From the NCBI RefSeq assembly GCF_000715505.1, contig NZ_JHEH01000013.1, forward strand, positions 1 through 64,000: a stretch of DNA of 64,000 nt. Reading direction: 5' to 3'. A model generated the notes under the pieces. It ran no database searches, had not been told where the DNA came from, and worked only from the letters and a program-made list of their open reading frames with translations. Origin of the DNA: Thioclava dalianensis (GTDB lineage Bacteria; Pseudomonadota; Alphaproteobacteria; Rhodobacterales; Rhodobacteraceae). Shown here one piece after another: positions 32,976 through 42,121 of this stretch (the stretch's first letter is position 1; the number at the start of each line of letters is the position of its first letter). The translations under genes were made by a program, and so were the position numbers.

Positions 32976-34169
32976 ATGAACATCCACGAATATCAGGCCA
33001 AACAGCTACTCAAGAGCTATGGCGCGCCCGTCTCTGACGGCCGTGTCGTTCTCAAAGCAGAAGACGCCAAGACCGCTGCAGGCGAGCTTGACGGACCGCT
33101 CTGGGTCGTCAAGGCGCAAATTCACGCCGGCGGCCGTGGCAAAGGCCACTTCAAGGAATCCGAAGCCGGTGAAAAAGGCGGCGTGCGCCTTGCGAAATCG
33201 GTTGAAGAGGCCGAGATGCTGACCAAGCAGATGCTTGGCAAGACGCTCGTCACGCACCAGACCGGCCCGGCCGGCAAGCAAGTCAACCGCATCTATATCG
33301 AAGACGGCTCAGACATTGAGCGCGAGCTGTATCTCGCCCTGCTCGTCGACCGCGTGACCTCGCGCGTCTCGATCGTGTCCTCCACCGAGGGCGGCATGGA
33401 TATCGAGGAAGTCGCAGCTTCGACCCCCGAGAAAATCCTCAGCTTCTCCGTCGATCCGGCCACCGGCTACCAAGCCTTCCACGGTCGCCGCGTTGCGTTC
33501 TCGCTGGGCCTCCAAGGCCCGCAGGTCAAGCAGATGGTGAACCTGCTGGGCCTTCTCTACAAAGCCTTCATCGAGAAGGATATGGAGATGCTCGAGATCA
33601 ACCCGTTGATCGTGATGACCGACGGCAATCTCAAAGTGCTCGACGCCAAGCTCGGCTTCGACGGCAACGCGATGTATCGCCAGCATGACGTGGCGAACCT
33701 GCGCGACGAGACCGAGGAAGATTCCAAGGAACTCGAAGCCTCGAAATACGACCTCAACTACATCGCGCTCGATGGTGAGATCGGCTGCATGGTGAACGGC
33801 GCTGGCCTCGCAATGGCCACGATGGACATCATCAAACTCTACGGTGCCGAGCCCGCCAACTTCCTCGATGTCGGCGGCGGCGCCACGAAAGAGAAAGTCA
33901 CCGAGGCGTTCAAGATCATCACCTCGGACAAGAACGTCAAAGGGATCCTCGTCAACATCTTCGGCGGCATCATGCGCTGCGACATCATCGCCGAAGGCGT
34001 GATCGCTGCCGTGAAAGAAGTGGGTCTCAAAGTTCCGCTCGTCGTGCGCCTTGAAGGCACCAACGTCGAGAAAGGCAAGGAAATCATCGCGAATTCCGGC
34101 CTGAACGTGATCGCTGCCGACAACCTGTCGGACGGCGCAGAGAAAATCGTCAAAGCGGTGAAAGGTTAA
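32976..34169 (+). CDS. sucC: succinyl-CoA synthetase beta subunit (ADP-forming)
   Basis: A 397-residue ATP-grasp subunit. The N-terminus [20 protein letters not shown] and [15 protein letters not shown] (nucleotide binding), MEINPLIVM (Mg ligands), [20 protein letters not shown] and [13 protein letters not shown] are diagnostic. With SucD it makes succinate plus ATP or GTP from succinyl-CoA. It is the first gene of the suc operon, 4 bases before sucD. Confidence 0.97.
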   Translation: MNIHEYQAKQLLKSYGAPVSDGRVVLKAEDAKTAAGELDGPLWVVKAQIHAGGRGKGHFKESEAGEKGGVRLAKSVEEAEMLTKQMLGKTLVTHQTGPAGKQVNRIYIEDGSDIERELYLALLVDRVTSRVSIVSSTEGGMDIEEVAASTPEKILSFSVDPATGYQAFHGRRVAFSLGLQGPQVKQMVNLLGLLYKAFIEKDMEMLEINPLIVMTDGNLKVLDAKLGFDGNAMYRQHDVANLRDETEEDSKELEASKYDLNYIALDGEIGCMVNGAGLAMATMDIIKLYGAEPANFLDVGGGATKEKVTEAFKIITSDKNVKGILVNIFGGIMRCDIIAEGVIAAVKEVGLKVPLVVRLEGTNVEKGKEIIANSGLNVIAADNLSDGAEKIVKAVKG

Positions 34170-34173
34170 TTCC

Positions 34174-35058
34174 ATGGCAGTGCTCGTTAACGAAAACACC
34201 AAAGTCATCTGCCAGGGCTTCACGGGCTCGCAGGGGACTTTCCATTCCGAGCAGGCGATCGCCTACGGCACCAAGATGGTCGGCGGCGTGACCCCCGGCA
34301 AAGGCGGCCAAGAGCATCTCGGCCTGCCGGTCTTCAACTCGGTCCATGAGGCCAAGGCGAAAACCGAAGCCAACGCGTCGGTGATCTACGTGCCGCCGCC
34401 CTTCGCAGCCGACTCGATCCTCGAGGCAATCGATGCCGAGATGGAGCTGATCGTGTGCATCACCGAGGGCATCCCGGTGCTCGATATGATGAAGGTCAAG
34501 CGCGCGCTGATCGACAGCAAATCGCGCCTGATCGGCCCGAACTGCCCCGGTGTCATCACCCCCGACGCCTGCAAGATCGGCATCATGCCCGGCCACATCC
34601 ACAAGCGTGGCTCCGTGGGCGTCGTGTCGCGCTCGGGCACGCTGACCTATGAGGCGGTCAAGCAGACCACCGATATGGGTCTGGGCCAGTCGACCGCAGT
34701 CGGCATCGGCGGCGACCCGATCAAAGGGACCGAGCATATCGACGTGCTCAACATGTTCCTCGACGATCCGGAAACGACCTCGATGATCATGATCGGTGAA
34801 ATCGGTGGCTCGGCGGAAGAAGAAGCCGCAGAGTTCCTCGCCGCTGAGCGCAAAAAAGGCCGTTGGAAGCCCACCGCTGGCTTTATCGCTGGCCGCACGG
34901 CCCCTCCCGGCCGCCGCATGGGCCATGCCGGTGCCATCGTGGCAGGCGGCAAAGGCGACGCTGAGTCCAAGATCGAAGCCATGAAATCAGCGGGTATCGT
35001 GGTCGCGGACAGCCCGGCGACGCTGGGCGAGGCCGTCATGAAAGCGATCAAAGGCTGA
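34174..35058 (+). CDS. sucD: succinyl-CoA synthetase alpha subunit
   Basis: A 294-residue CoA-binding subunit. N-terminal [19 protein letters not shown] binds CoA. The phosphorylated histidine is His251 in [30 protein letters not shown] is the conserved core. A GAAAGG site overlaps the end of sucC. A long 524 bp gap follows before sucA, unlike the compact suc operons of enteric bacteria. Confidence 0.97.
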   Translation: MAVLVNENTKVICQGFTGSQGTFHSEQAIAYGTKMVGGVTPGKGGQEHLGLPVFNSVHEAKAKTEANASVIYVPPPFAADSILEAIDAEMELIVCITEGIPVLDMMKVKRALIDSKSRLIGPNCPGVITPDACKIGIMPGHIHKRGSVGVVSRSGTLTYEAVKQTTDMGLGQSTAVGIGGDPIKGTEHIDVLNMFLDDPETTSMIMIGEIGGSAEEEAAEFLAAERKKGRWKPTAGFIAGRTAPPGRRMGHAGAIVAGGKGDAESKIEAMKSAGIVVADSPATLGEAVMKAIKG

Positions 35059-35582
35059 TCGCGCAGACACGCTGCCGCCCCTCACATATCTGAGGGGCGG
35101 CGCATCCCGATGGAGAGTGAACCGATGCTGATGCACACCGCCGCGCGCACCGCCACCCCCGCTCTGGGGTTGGGCCGTTGCGCGCTCTATGCGGTCGGAG
35201 CCTGCACGCCACATCTCTTCCCTGTGATGAAACCGCGCGCATTCAGCTTCACTGCACGCCGTGGAATTCGCAGGAAAAGTACCTACATGACAAGTCGTGT
35301 TGACAAGACTGCCCGCAAAACTGTTTTGCTGGTAGAAGTTAGACATGACGATACGGCATCCGAGCGCCCGGCGCGGCGCGGACAACCCCGGGAACGGCTC
35401 TATGACGACACAACGTCCCAAGCCCAGATACCTGCCAGCCCCCGCAAGGCTGGCCACCCGAAGTCGGTGTCCCCTGACCGCTCCCTGCTCAATACCGACC
35501 AAACATCGATGACGACCTTCGCTGCATTCCAACCGTGACCGGCCGCCGCTCCTGATCCAACCACACCCTTGAGGTGAGACAC
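35059..35582. other. long gap between sucD and sucA
   Basis: 524 bp with no convincing gene. It starts with a perfect 11 bp hairpin. A TTGACA hexamer at 35300-35305 could be a -35 box, but no good -10 follows at 17-18 bp. Frames that cross the gap (35110-35538 + and its minus-strand partner) have unconvincing translations. A separate sucA promoter or an mRNA processing region are the likely contents. Confidence 0.45.
35074..35101 (+). other. stable hairpin just after sucD
   Basis: GCCGCCCCTCA-CATATC-TGAGGGGCGGC, 11 bp perfect stem, 15 bases after the sucD stop. No T-run follows, so it is either a weak or Rho-assisted terminator or a stabiliser of the sucCD message that lowers read-through into sucA. 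Confidence 0.55.
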
Positions 35583-38534
35583 ATGACCGAACAATCCCCC
35601 AATGACGAATTCAACGCCTCGCAATTTCTGCAAGGTGCGAATGCCGATTACGTGGAGCAGCTTTATGCGCGCTTCGCCGAGGATCCCTCCTCGGTCGATA
35701 CCGCTTGGGCCGCCTTCTTTGCCTCGCTGGGCGATCCCGCGCAGGACGTGAAGAAATCCGCAGCCGGCGCAAGCTGGGAGCGCAGCGACTGGCCGCAAAC
35801 GGCCGCCGACGACCTGACCGCCGCGCTGACCGGCGAATGGCCGGTGGCAGAGGTCAAGGGGGCTGCTGACAAGATCAAGGCGAAGGCCGCAGATGCGGGC
35901 GTCAAGCTTGATGAAGGCGCGATCAAGCGCGCCGTGCTCGATTCCATCCGCGCGTTGATGATCATCCGCGCCTACCGGATCCGCGGCCACCTCGCCGCCG
36001 ATCTCGACCCGCTGGGCATGCGCGAAGAACGCGACCATCCCGAGCTGGACCCGAAAAGCTACGGCTTCACTGAAGCCGACATGGATCGTCCGATCTTCAT
36101 CGACAACGTGCTGGGGCTGGAAGTCGCCTCGATGCGTCAGATCATGGATATCGTGAAGCGCACCTATTGCGGCACGTTCGCGCTGCAATACATGCATATC
36201 TCGGACCCCGAGCAATCGGCTTGGCTCAAGGAGCGGATCGAGGGCTACGGCAAGGAAATCACCTTCACCAAGAACGGGCGCCGCGCGATCCTCAACAAGC
36301 TGGTCGAGGCCGAGGGCTTCGAAAAATTCCTGCATGTGAAATACATGGGCACCAAGCGCTTTGGCCTTGATGGCGGCGAAGCGCTGATCCCGGCGATGGA
36401 GCAGATCATCAAGCGCGGTGGTCAGCTTGGCCTGGAAGATATCGTCATCGGCATGCCCCACCGGGGCCGCCTCTCGGTGCTGGCCAACGTGCTGAGCAAA
36501 CCGTTCCGCGCGATCTTCCACGAATTCCAGGGCGGCTCGTTCAAACCCGAGGATGTCGACGGCTCGGGCGATGTGAAATACCACCTCGGTGCCTCTGCCG
36601 ACCGTGAGTTTGACGGCAACACCGTCCACTTGTCGCTGACCGCCAACCCCAGCCACCTTGAGGCTGTGAACCCGGTGGCGCTCGGCAAGGTCCGCGCCAA
36701 ACAGGACCAGCTTGGCGATCAGGCCGATCGCAGCAAGGTCATGTCGATCCTGCTGCACGGCGACGCGGCCTTTGCCGGTCAGGGCGTTGTGGCCGAGTGC
36801 TTCCAGCTTTCGGGCATTCGCGGGCACCGCACGGGCGGCACGATCCATATCGTGGTGAACAACCAGATCGGCTTCACCACCGCGCCGCATTTCTCGCGTA
36901 CCTCGCCCTACCCGACCGATATCGCCCTGATGGTCGAAGCTCCGATCTTCCATGTGAACGGCGATGACCCGGAAGCCGTGGTGCATGCCGCTCGCGTGGC
37001 CACCGAGTTCCGCCAAAAATTCCACAAGGATGTTGTGCTCGACATCTTCTGCTATCGCCGCTTCGGTCACAACGAAGGCGATGAGCCGATGTTCACCAAC
37101 CCGGTGATGTACAAGTCGATCAAGACGCATAAAACCACGCTGCAACTCTATACCGAGCGTCTCGTGGCCGACGGGCTGATCCCCGAGGGCGAAATCGAGG
37201 ACATGAAAGCGGCCTTCCAGTCGCATCTCAACGACGAGTTCGAAGCGGGCAAGACCTTCAAACCAAACAAGGCCGACTGGCTGGATGGCCGTTGGTCGGG
37301 TTTTGAGCAGGAGAAGGGCGAATACACCCCCGGCTCCACCGCGATCTCGCCCGACACGATGGCCGAGGTCGGCAAGGCGCTCGTCACGGCCCCCGACGAT
37401 TTCTCGATCCACAAGACGGTCACCCGTCTGCTCGAGAACAAAAAGCAGATGTTCGAGACCGGTGAAGGTTTTGACTGGGCCACGGCCGAGGCTCTGGCCT
37501 TCGGTTCGCTCGTGACCGAGGGCTTCCCGGTGCGCCTGTCGGGTCAGGATGCCACGCGCGGCACCTTCTCGCAGCGCCATTCGGCCTTCATCAATCAGGA
37601 TAATGAGGATCGCTACTACCCGATCAACAATATCCGCGAGGGTCAGGCCCGCTACGAAGCCATCGACTCGATGCTCTCGGAATATGCGGTGCTCGGCTTC
37701 GAATATGGCTACTCGCTGGCCGAGCCCAACACGCTCACCCTGTGGGAAGCCCAGTTCGGCGACTTCGCCAACGGCGCGCAGATCATGTTCGACCAGTTCA
37801 TCAACTCGGGCGAGCGCAAATGGCTGCGCATGTCGGGCCTCGTCTGTCTGCTGCCGCATGGCTATGAGGGTCAGGGTCCCGAGCACAGCTCGGCCCGTCT
37901 TGAGCGCTACCTGCAGAACTCGGCGGAAGACAACTGGATCGTCGCGAACGTCTCGACGCCTGCGAACTACTTCCACATTCTGCGCCGTCAGATCCATCGC
38001 GACTTCCGCAAGCCGCTGATCCTAATGACGCCGAAATCGCTACTGCGGCATCCCAAATGTGTGTCCAAGACCGATGATTTCGTCACCGGCTCGACCTTCC
38101 ACCGCGTGTTGTGGGATGATGCGGAACGCGGAAATTCCGACACCAAGCTGGTGTCCGATGACAAGATCAAGCGCGTCGTGATCTCGTCGGGCAAGGTTTA
38201 TTACGACCTGCTCGCACAGCGCGACGAGCGCGGCCTTGATGACGTCTACCTGCTCCGTCTGGAGCAGTTCTATCCCTTCCCCGCTCAGGCGATGACCAAG
38301 GAGCTGACGCGCTTCAAGGATGCCGAGATCGTCTGGTGTCAGGAAGAACCGAAAAACCAAGGCGGCTGGAGTTTTGTCGAACCCTATATCGAATGGGTTC
38401 TCGCCAAGATCGACGCCAAACACGGGCGCCCGCGCTATGCCGGTCGCGCAGCCTCGGCCTCCCCCGCGACGGGTTTGGCCAGCCGCCACAAGTCCGAGCA
38501 AGCCGCGCTCGTCAATGATGCACTGGAGGGTTAA
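35583..38534 (+). CDS. sucA: 2-oxoglutarate dehydrogenase E1 component
   Basis: A 983-residue thiamine-diphosphate enzyme decarboxylating 2-oxoglutarate. The N-terminal E1 segment includes FLQGANADYVEQLYARFAED. The active-site region has GMPHRGRLSVLANVLSKPF, the TPP-binding LLHGDAAFAGQGVVAE near residue 392, and VVNNQIGFTTAPHFSR. The transketolase-like C-terminal half contains FSQRHSAFINQ and LLPHGYEGQGPEHSSARLER. A GAGGTGAG site precedes ATG 35583. sucB follows 3 bases after the stop. Long open frames on the opposite strand inside this gene are coding shadows. Confidence 0.97.
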   Translation: MTEQSPNDEFNASQFLQGANADYVEQLYARFAEDPSSVDTAWAAFFASLGDPAQDVKKSAAGASWERSDWPQTAADDLTAALTGEWPVAEVKGAADKIKAKAADAGVKLDEGAIKRAVLDSIRALMIIRAYRIRGHLAADLDPLGMREERDHPELDPKSYGFTEADMDRPIFIDNVLGLEVASMRQIMDIVKRTYCGTFALQYMHISDPEQSAWLKERIEGYGKEITFTKNGRRAILNKLVEAEGFEKFLHVKYMGTKRFGLDGGEALIPAMEQIIKRGGQLGLEDIVIGMPHRGRLSVLANVLSKPFRAIFHEFQGGSFKPEDVDGSGDVKYHLGASADREFDGNTVHLSLTANPSHLEAVNPVALGKVRAKQDQLGDQADRSKVMSILLHGDAAFAGQGVVAECFQLSGIRGHRTGGTIHIVVNNQIGFTTAPHFSRTSPYPTDIALMVEAPIFHVNGDDPEAVVHAARVATEFRQKFHKDVVLDIFCYRRFGHNEGDEPMFTNPVMYKSIKTHKTTLQLYTERLVADGLIPEGEIEDMKAAFQSHLNDEFEAGKTFKPNKADWLDGRWSGFEQEKGEYTPGSTAISPDTMAEVGKALVTAPDDFSIHKTVTRLLENKKQMFETGEGFDWATAEALAFGSLVTEGFPVRLSGQDATRGTFSQRHSAFINQDNEDRYYPINNIREGQARYEAIDSMLSEYAVLGFEYGYSLAEPNTLTLWEAQFGDFANGAQIMFDQFINSGERKWLRMSGLVCLLPHGYEGQGPEHSSARLERYLQNSAEDNWIVANVSTPANYFHILRRQIHRDFRKPLILMTPKSLLRHPKCVSKTDDFVTGSTFHRVLWDDAERGNSDTKLVSDDKIKRVVISSGKVYYDLLAQRDERGLDDVYLLRLEQFYPFPAQAMTKELTRFKDAEIVWCQEEPKNQGGWSFVEPYIEWVLAKIDAKHGRPRYAGRAASASPATGLASRHKSEQAALVNDALEG

Positions 38535-38537
38535 TTA

Positions 38538-40070
38538 ATGTCCACTGAAGTCCGCGTCCCCACGCTCGGCGAGAGCGTAACGGAAGCCACCGTCGCAACC
38601 TGGTTCAAGAAGCCGGGCGACACCGTCACCGCAGACGAGATGCTGTGCGAGCTGGAAACCGACAAGGTCACCGTGGAAGTCCCCGCGCCCGCCTCTGGCA
38701 CGATGGGCGACATCGTCGCCGCCGAAGGCGAGACGGTCGGCGTCGATGCGCTCTTGGCGACGATCGAAGAGGCAGGCGCCGCCGCCAAGCCGAAGGCCGA
38801 GAAATCCGAGGAAAAACCGGCGGAAAAACCCGCCGCAGCCCAGTCGAATGAGGGAAAGATGGTCGATGTAATGGTGCCGTCCCTCGGTGAGTCCGTCACC
38901 GAAGCGACAGTTTCAACCTGGTTCAAGAAAGTCGGCGACAAGGTCGAGGCCGACGAGATGCTCTGCGAGCTGGAAACCGACAAGGTCTCCGTCGAAGTTC
39001 CCGCACCCGCCGCAGGCGTGTTGCAGGAAATCGTGGCCGAGGAAGGCGCAACCGTCGATGCCTCCGCCAAGCTCGCCGTGATCGCCGAGGGCGCCAGCGC
39101 TGGCAGCAGCACGAGCAGCGCCAAATCCGACGCGCCCGCGAAATCCGAAGCCCCTTCGTCGGGCGGCAAGGATGTCGAGGACGCCCCGTCGGCCAAGAAG
39201 CTGATGGCGGAAAAAGGCATCGATCCTTCCGACGTCAAAGGCTCGGGCAAAGATGGCCGGATCATGAAAGAAGACGTGGCCAATGCCAGCACGTCGTCGA
39301 AATCCGCTTCCGTCTCCGTGGCCCCGACCCCGTCGGCCGCCCCGCGCGGCCCGGTCAATGCCGATGATGCCTCGCGCGAGGAACGGGTGAAGATGACCCG
39401 CCTGCGCGCCACCATCGCCAAGCGCCTTAAGGACAGCCAGAACACCGCCGCCATGCTCACCACCTATAACGAGGTGGACATGTCGGGCGTCATGGGCCTG
39501 CGCAACGAGTACAAGGACCTGTTCCAGAAGAAACACGGCGTGAAGCTCGGCTTCATGTCCTTCTTCGTGAAGGCCTGCTGCCACGCGCTCAAGGAAGTCC
39601 CCGAGGTCAATGCCGAGATCGACGGCAATGAGGTGGTCTACAAAAACTACGTCCATATGGGCGTGGCCGTGGGCACCCCGAACGGGCTCGTCGTGCCAGT
39701 GCTGCGCGATTCCGACCAGATGGGCTTTGCCGAGATCGAGAAGACGATCGCCGAGATGGGCACCCGCGCCCGCGACGGCAAGCTTTCGATGGCCGATATG
39801 CAGGGCGGCTCGTTCACGATCTCGAACGGCGGCGTCTATGGCTCGCTGATGTCCTCGCCGATCCTCAACCCGCCGCAATCGGGTATCCTCGGCATGCACA
39901 AGATCCAGGATCGCCCGATGGTCGAAAACGGCCAGATCGTCATCAAGCCGATGATGTATCTCGCGCTGAGCTACGACCACCGCATCGTCGACGGCAAAGG
40001 TGCTGTGACCTTCCTCGTGCGCGTCAAGGAAGCGCTGGAAGACCCGCGCCGCCTGCTGATGGATCTGTAA
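38538..40070 (+). CDS. sucB: 2-oxoglutarate dehydrogenase E2 (dihydrolipoamide succinyltransferase) with two lipoyl domains
   Basis: A 510-residue E2. Two tandem lipoyl domains carry the lipoylated Lys43 and Lys149 in matching ELETDKV contexts, joined by Ala/Pro/Lys-rich linkers. A peripheral subunit-binding domain follows ([26 protein letters not shown] near 230-248), then the catalytic domain ([20 protein letters not shown]), ending in the active site [19 protein letters not shown]. coli SucB has one lipoyl domain and about 405 residues. The extra domain explains the length here and also occurs in other Rhodobacterales, as far as I recall. Confidence 0.97.
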   Translation: MSTEVRVPTLGESVTEATVATWFKKPGDTVTADEMLCELETDKVTVEVPAPASGTMGDIVAAEGETVGVDALLATIEEAGAAAKPKAEKSEEKPAEKPAAAQSNEGKMVDVMVPSLGESVTEATVSTWFKKVGDKVEADEMLCELETDKVSVEVPAPAAGVLQEIVAEEGATVDASAKLAVIAEGASAGSSTSSAKSDAPAKSEAPSSGGKDVEDAPSAKKLMAEKGIDPSDVKGSGKDGRIMKEDVANASTSSKSASVSVAPTPSAAPRGPVNADDASREERVKMTRLRATIAKRLKDSQNTAAMLTTYNEVDMSGVMGLRNEYKDLFQKKHGVKLGFMSFFVKACCHALKEVPEVNAEIDGNEVVYKNYVHMGVAVGTPNGLVVPVLRDSDQMGFAEIEKTIAEMGTRARDGKLSMADMQGGSFTISNGGVYGSLMSSPILNPPQSGILGMHKIQDRPMVENGQIVIKPMMYLALSYDHRIVDGKGAVTFLVRVKEALEDPRRLLMDL

Positions 40071-40106
40071 TCACAACGGGAAGGCGGCAGCCCCTGCCCC
40101 CTTCCT

Positions 40107-40160
40107 CTTGATGGAAATATCCTCGGGCGGTCCGGGGGGCAGACAGCCCCCCGGTCTTCC
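40107..40160 (+). repeat. hairpin element of the kind dispersed in Rhodobacteraceae intergenic regions
   Basis: GATGGAAATATCCTCGG (40110-40126) is followed by a 9 bp stem, CCGGGGGGC-AGACA-GCCCCCCGG (40132-40154), and TCTTCCC. The GAAATATC plus CCGGGGG hairpin combination resembles a repeat I recall between genes of rhodobacterial genomes. Only one copy is present in this window. It may also act as a partial terminator between sucB and the MAPEG gene. Confidence 0.4.
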
Positions 40161-40179
40161 CTAACCAGAAAGCGCCCCG

Positions 40180-40575
40180 ATGACCCCTGAATTGACCGCA
40201 CTCGCCCTCGCAGGCCTGCTTCACATCGTGCAATTCGTCGTGGCCTCCTACATGGCCAATGTCGATCTGGGCCCGGGCTATACCACCAGCCCGCGCGACC
40301 GCGCGCCAAGCCGTGAGCCGCGCAAGATCACCGCGCGGATGCTGCGTGCCTATGACAACCATGTTCAGATGTTTCCCTTCTTCGCCGCAGGTGTCGGGAT
40401 CATCGCGATCACCCAGCAATCGAGCCTAATCACCGTCCTGGCCGCTTGGGTCTATCTTGGCGCGCGCATTCTCTACGTGCCGGCCTATGCTTTGGGCTGG
40501 CAGCCGTGGCGCAGCTACATCTGGATCTTGGCGCTGCTTTGCTGCGCCGTTCTTTTCATCGCCGCTCTGGTCTGA
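40180..40575 (+). CDS. MAPEG family membrane protein
   Basis: A 131-residue four-helix protein of the MAPEG superfamily (eicosanoid/glutathione metabolism relatives). [34 protein letters not shown] contains the family's conserved Arg and Asn-His positions, and [16 protein letters not shown] the C-terminal helix. Bacterial MAPEG proteins are mostly uncharacterised and may bind glutathione. It is inserted between sucB and lpdA in the suc operon, a position that suggests co-expression but not a known role in the complex. Confidence 0.87.
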   Translation: MTPELTALALAGLLHIVQFVVASYMANVDLGPGYTTSPRDRAPSREPRKITARMLRAYDNHVQMFPFFAAGVGIIAITQQSSLITVLAAWVYLGARILYVPAYALGWQPWRSYIWILALLCCAVLFIAALV

Positions 40576-40675
40576 TCCCGCGCGGCGCCCGTCTCTTGGC
40601 ACATCCCGTGCCACCCCGAATGACCCCTCGCAGCACGGCTGCAGGCTCCCTGCAAAGGACGAAGGAGAAAACCAC

Positions 40676-42064
40676 ATGGCATCCTATGACGTGATCGTAA
40701 TCGGCTCGGGCCCCGGTGGCTATGTTTGCGCAATCCGCTGCGCTCAGCTCGGCCTGAAAACCGCCTGCGTGGAGGGGCGCGACACCCTCGGCGGCACCTG
40801 CCTCAATGTCGGCTGCATCCCCTCCAAAGCGCTGCTGCACGCAACCCATTCGCTGCACGAGGCCGAGCACAACTTCGCCAAGATGGGCCTGAAAGGCAAA
40901 AGCCCGTCGGTCGATTGGAAGCAGATGCTGACCTACAAGCAGGACACCATCGACACCAACACTAAGGGCATCGAGTTTCTGTTCAAGAAGAACAAGATCG
41001 ACTGGCTCAAAGGCTGGGGCTCGGTCCCCGAGGCCGGTAAGGTCAAGGTCGGCGACGAGGTCCATGAGGCGAAATCCATCGTGATCGCTACCGGCTCCGA
41101 GCCGTCCTCTCTGCCGGGCATCGAGATCGACGAGAAAACCGTCGTGACCTCGACCGGCGCGCTCACCCTCAACAAGATCCCGAAATCCATGGTCGTGATC
41201 GGCGCAGGCGTGATCGGGCTCGAGATGGGTTCAGTCTATGCGCGTCTGGGTGCAGAGGTGACGGTCGTCGAGTATCTCGACGCGATCACCCCCGGCATGG
41301 ATGGCGAGGTTGCGCGCAACTTCCAAAAGATCCTCACCAAGCAGGGCCTGAAATTCGTGCTGGGCGCTGCGGTGAAAGGCGTGGAAACCAAGAACGGCAA
41401 GGCCACGGTCAAATATCAGCTCCGCAAGGATGACAGCGAAGCCACGATCGAGGCTGATACCGTTTTGGTGGCCACCGGTCGCAAACCCTTTACCGACGGG
41501 CTGGGCCTTGAAGGCGCAGGTGTCGAACTGCTGCCGCGCGGCCAGATCAAGACAGACGCGCATTGGCAGACCACGGCCAAGGGCATCTTTGCCATCGGCG
41601 ATGCGATCGTGGGTCCGATGCTGGCCCACAAAGCCGAGGATGAGGGCATGGCGGTGGCCGAGGTCATCGCAGGCAAGCATGGCCATGTGAATTACGACGT
41701 GATCCCCGGCGTGATCTACACCACCCCCGAAGTCGCCTCCGTGGGCCTGACCGAAGAGGCGCTCAAGCAAGAAGGCCGCGCCTATAAGGTCGGCAAGTTC
41801 TCCTTCATGGGCAACGCCCGCGCCAAGGCAGTCTTCCAAGGTGAGGGCTTCGTCAAGCTCATCGCCGACAAGGAAACCGACCGCATTCTGGGCTGCCACA
41901 TCATCGGCCCGGGCGCAGGCGATCTGATCCATGAGATCTGCGTCGCGATGGAGTTCGGCGCCTCGGCGCAGGACGTGGCGCTGACCTGCCACGCCCACCC
42001 GACTTTCTCCGAGGCCGTGCGCGAAGCCGCACTTGCCTGTGGCGATGGCGCGATCCACGCCTGA
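40676..42064 (+). CDS. lpdA: dihydrolipoamide dehydrogenase (E3)
   Basis: A 462-residue flavoprotein re-oxidising lipoamide for the 2-oxoglutarate dehydrogenase complex. The FAD site is [21 protein letters not shown]. The redox disulfide is Cys42/Cys47 in [16 protein letters not shown]. The NAD site is [21 protein letters not shown]. The C-terminal interface His-Glu pair is in [19 protein letters not shown] 40676 follows GAAGGAG; the frame extends upstream to 40457, but that part overlaps the MAPEG gene out of frame. Confidence 0.96.
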   Translation: MASYDVIVIGSGPGGYVCAIRCAQLGLKTACVEGRDTLGGTCLNVGCIPSKALLHATHSLHEAEHNFAKMGLKGKSPSVDWKQMLTYKQDTIDTNTKGIEFLFKKNKIDWLKGWGSVPEAGKVKVGDEVHEAKSIVIATGSEPSSLPGIEIDEKTVVTSTGALTLNKIPKSMVVIGAGVIGLEMGSVYARLGAEVTVVEYLDAITPGMDGEVARNFQKILTKQGLKFVLGAAVKGVETKNGKATVKYQLRKDDSEATIEADTVLVATGRKPFTDGLGLEGAGVELLPRGQIKTDAHWQTTAKGIFAIGDAIVGPMLAHKAEDEGMAVAEVIAGKHGHVNYDVIPGVIYTTPEVASVGLTEEALKQEGRAYKVGKFSFMGNARAKAVFQGEGFVKLIADKETDRILGCHIIGPGAGDLIHEICVAMEFGASAQDVALTCHAHPTFSEAVREAALACGDGAIHA

Positions 42065-42087
42065 GTTCAGGACATTTGACGCAATCG

Positions 42088-42120
42088 AAAGGGCGGCCCC
42101 GCTGGGGTCGCCCTTTTTTT
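42088..42120 (+). terminator. terminator of the suc operon
   Basis: GGGCGGCCCC-GCT-GGGGTCGCCC with flanking AAA and a run of seven Ts. It ends lpdA transcription 24 bases after the stop. Confidence 0.92.
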
Positions 42121-42121
42121 G

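Noticed and set aside
35110-35538. 142-residue frame between sucD and sucA
   Set aside because: No domain-like pattern and no ribosome-binding site. The gap looks non-coding.
35400-37997. 865-residue open frame on the minus strand opposite sucA
   Set aside because: Long antisense frames are normal in GC-rich coding DNA. The plus strand encodes a full 2-oxoglutarate dehydrogenase E1 with all motifs; the antisense translation has no recognisable domain.
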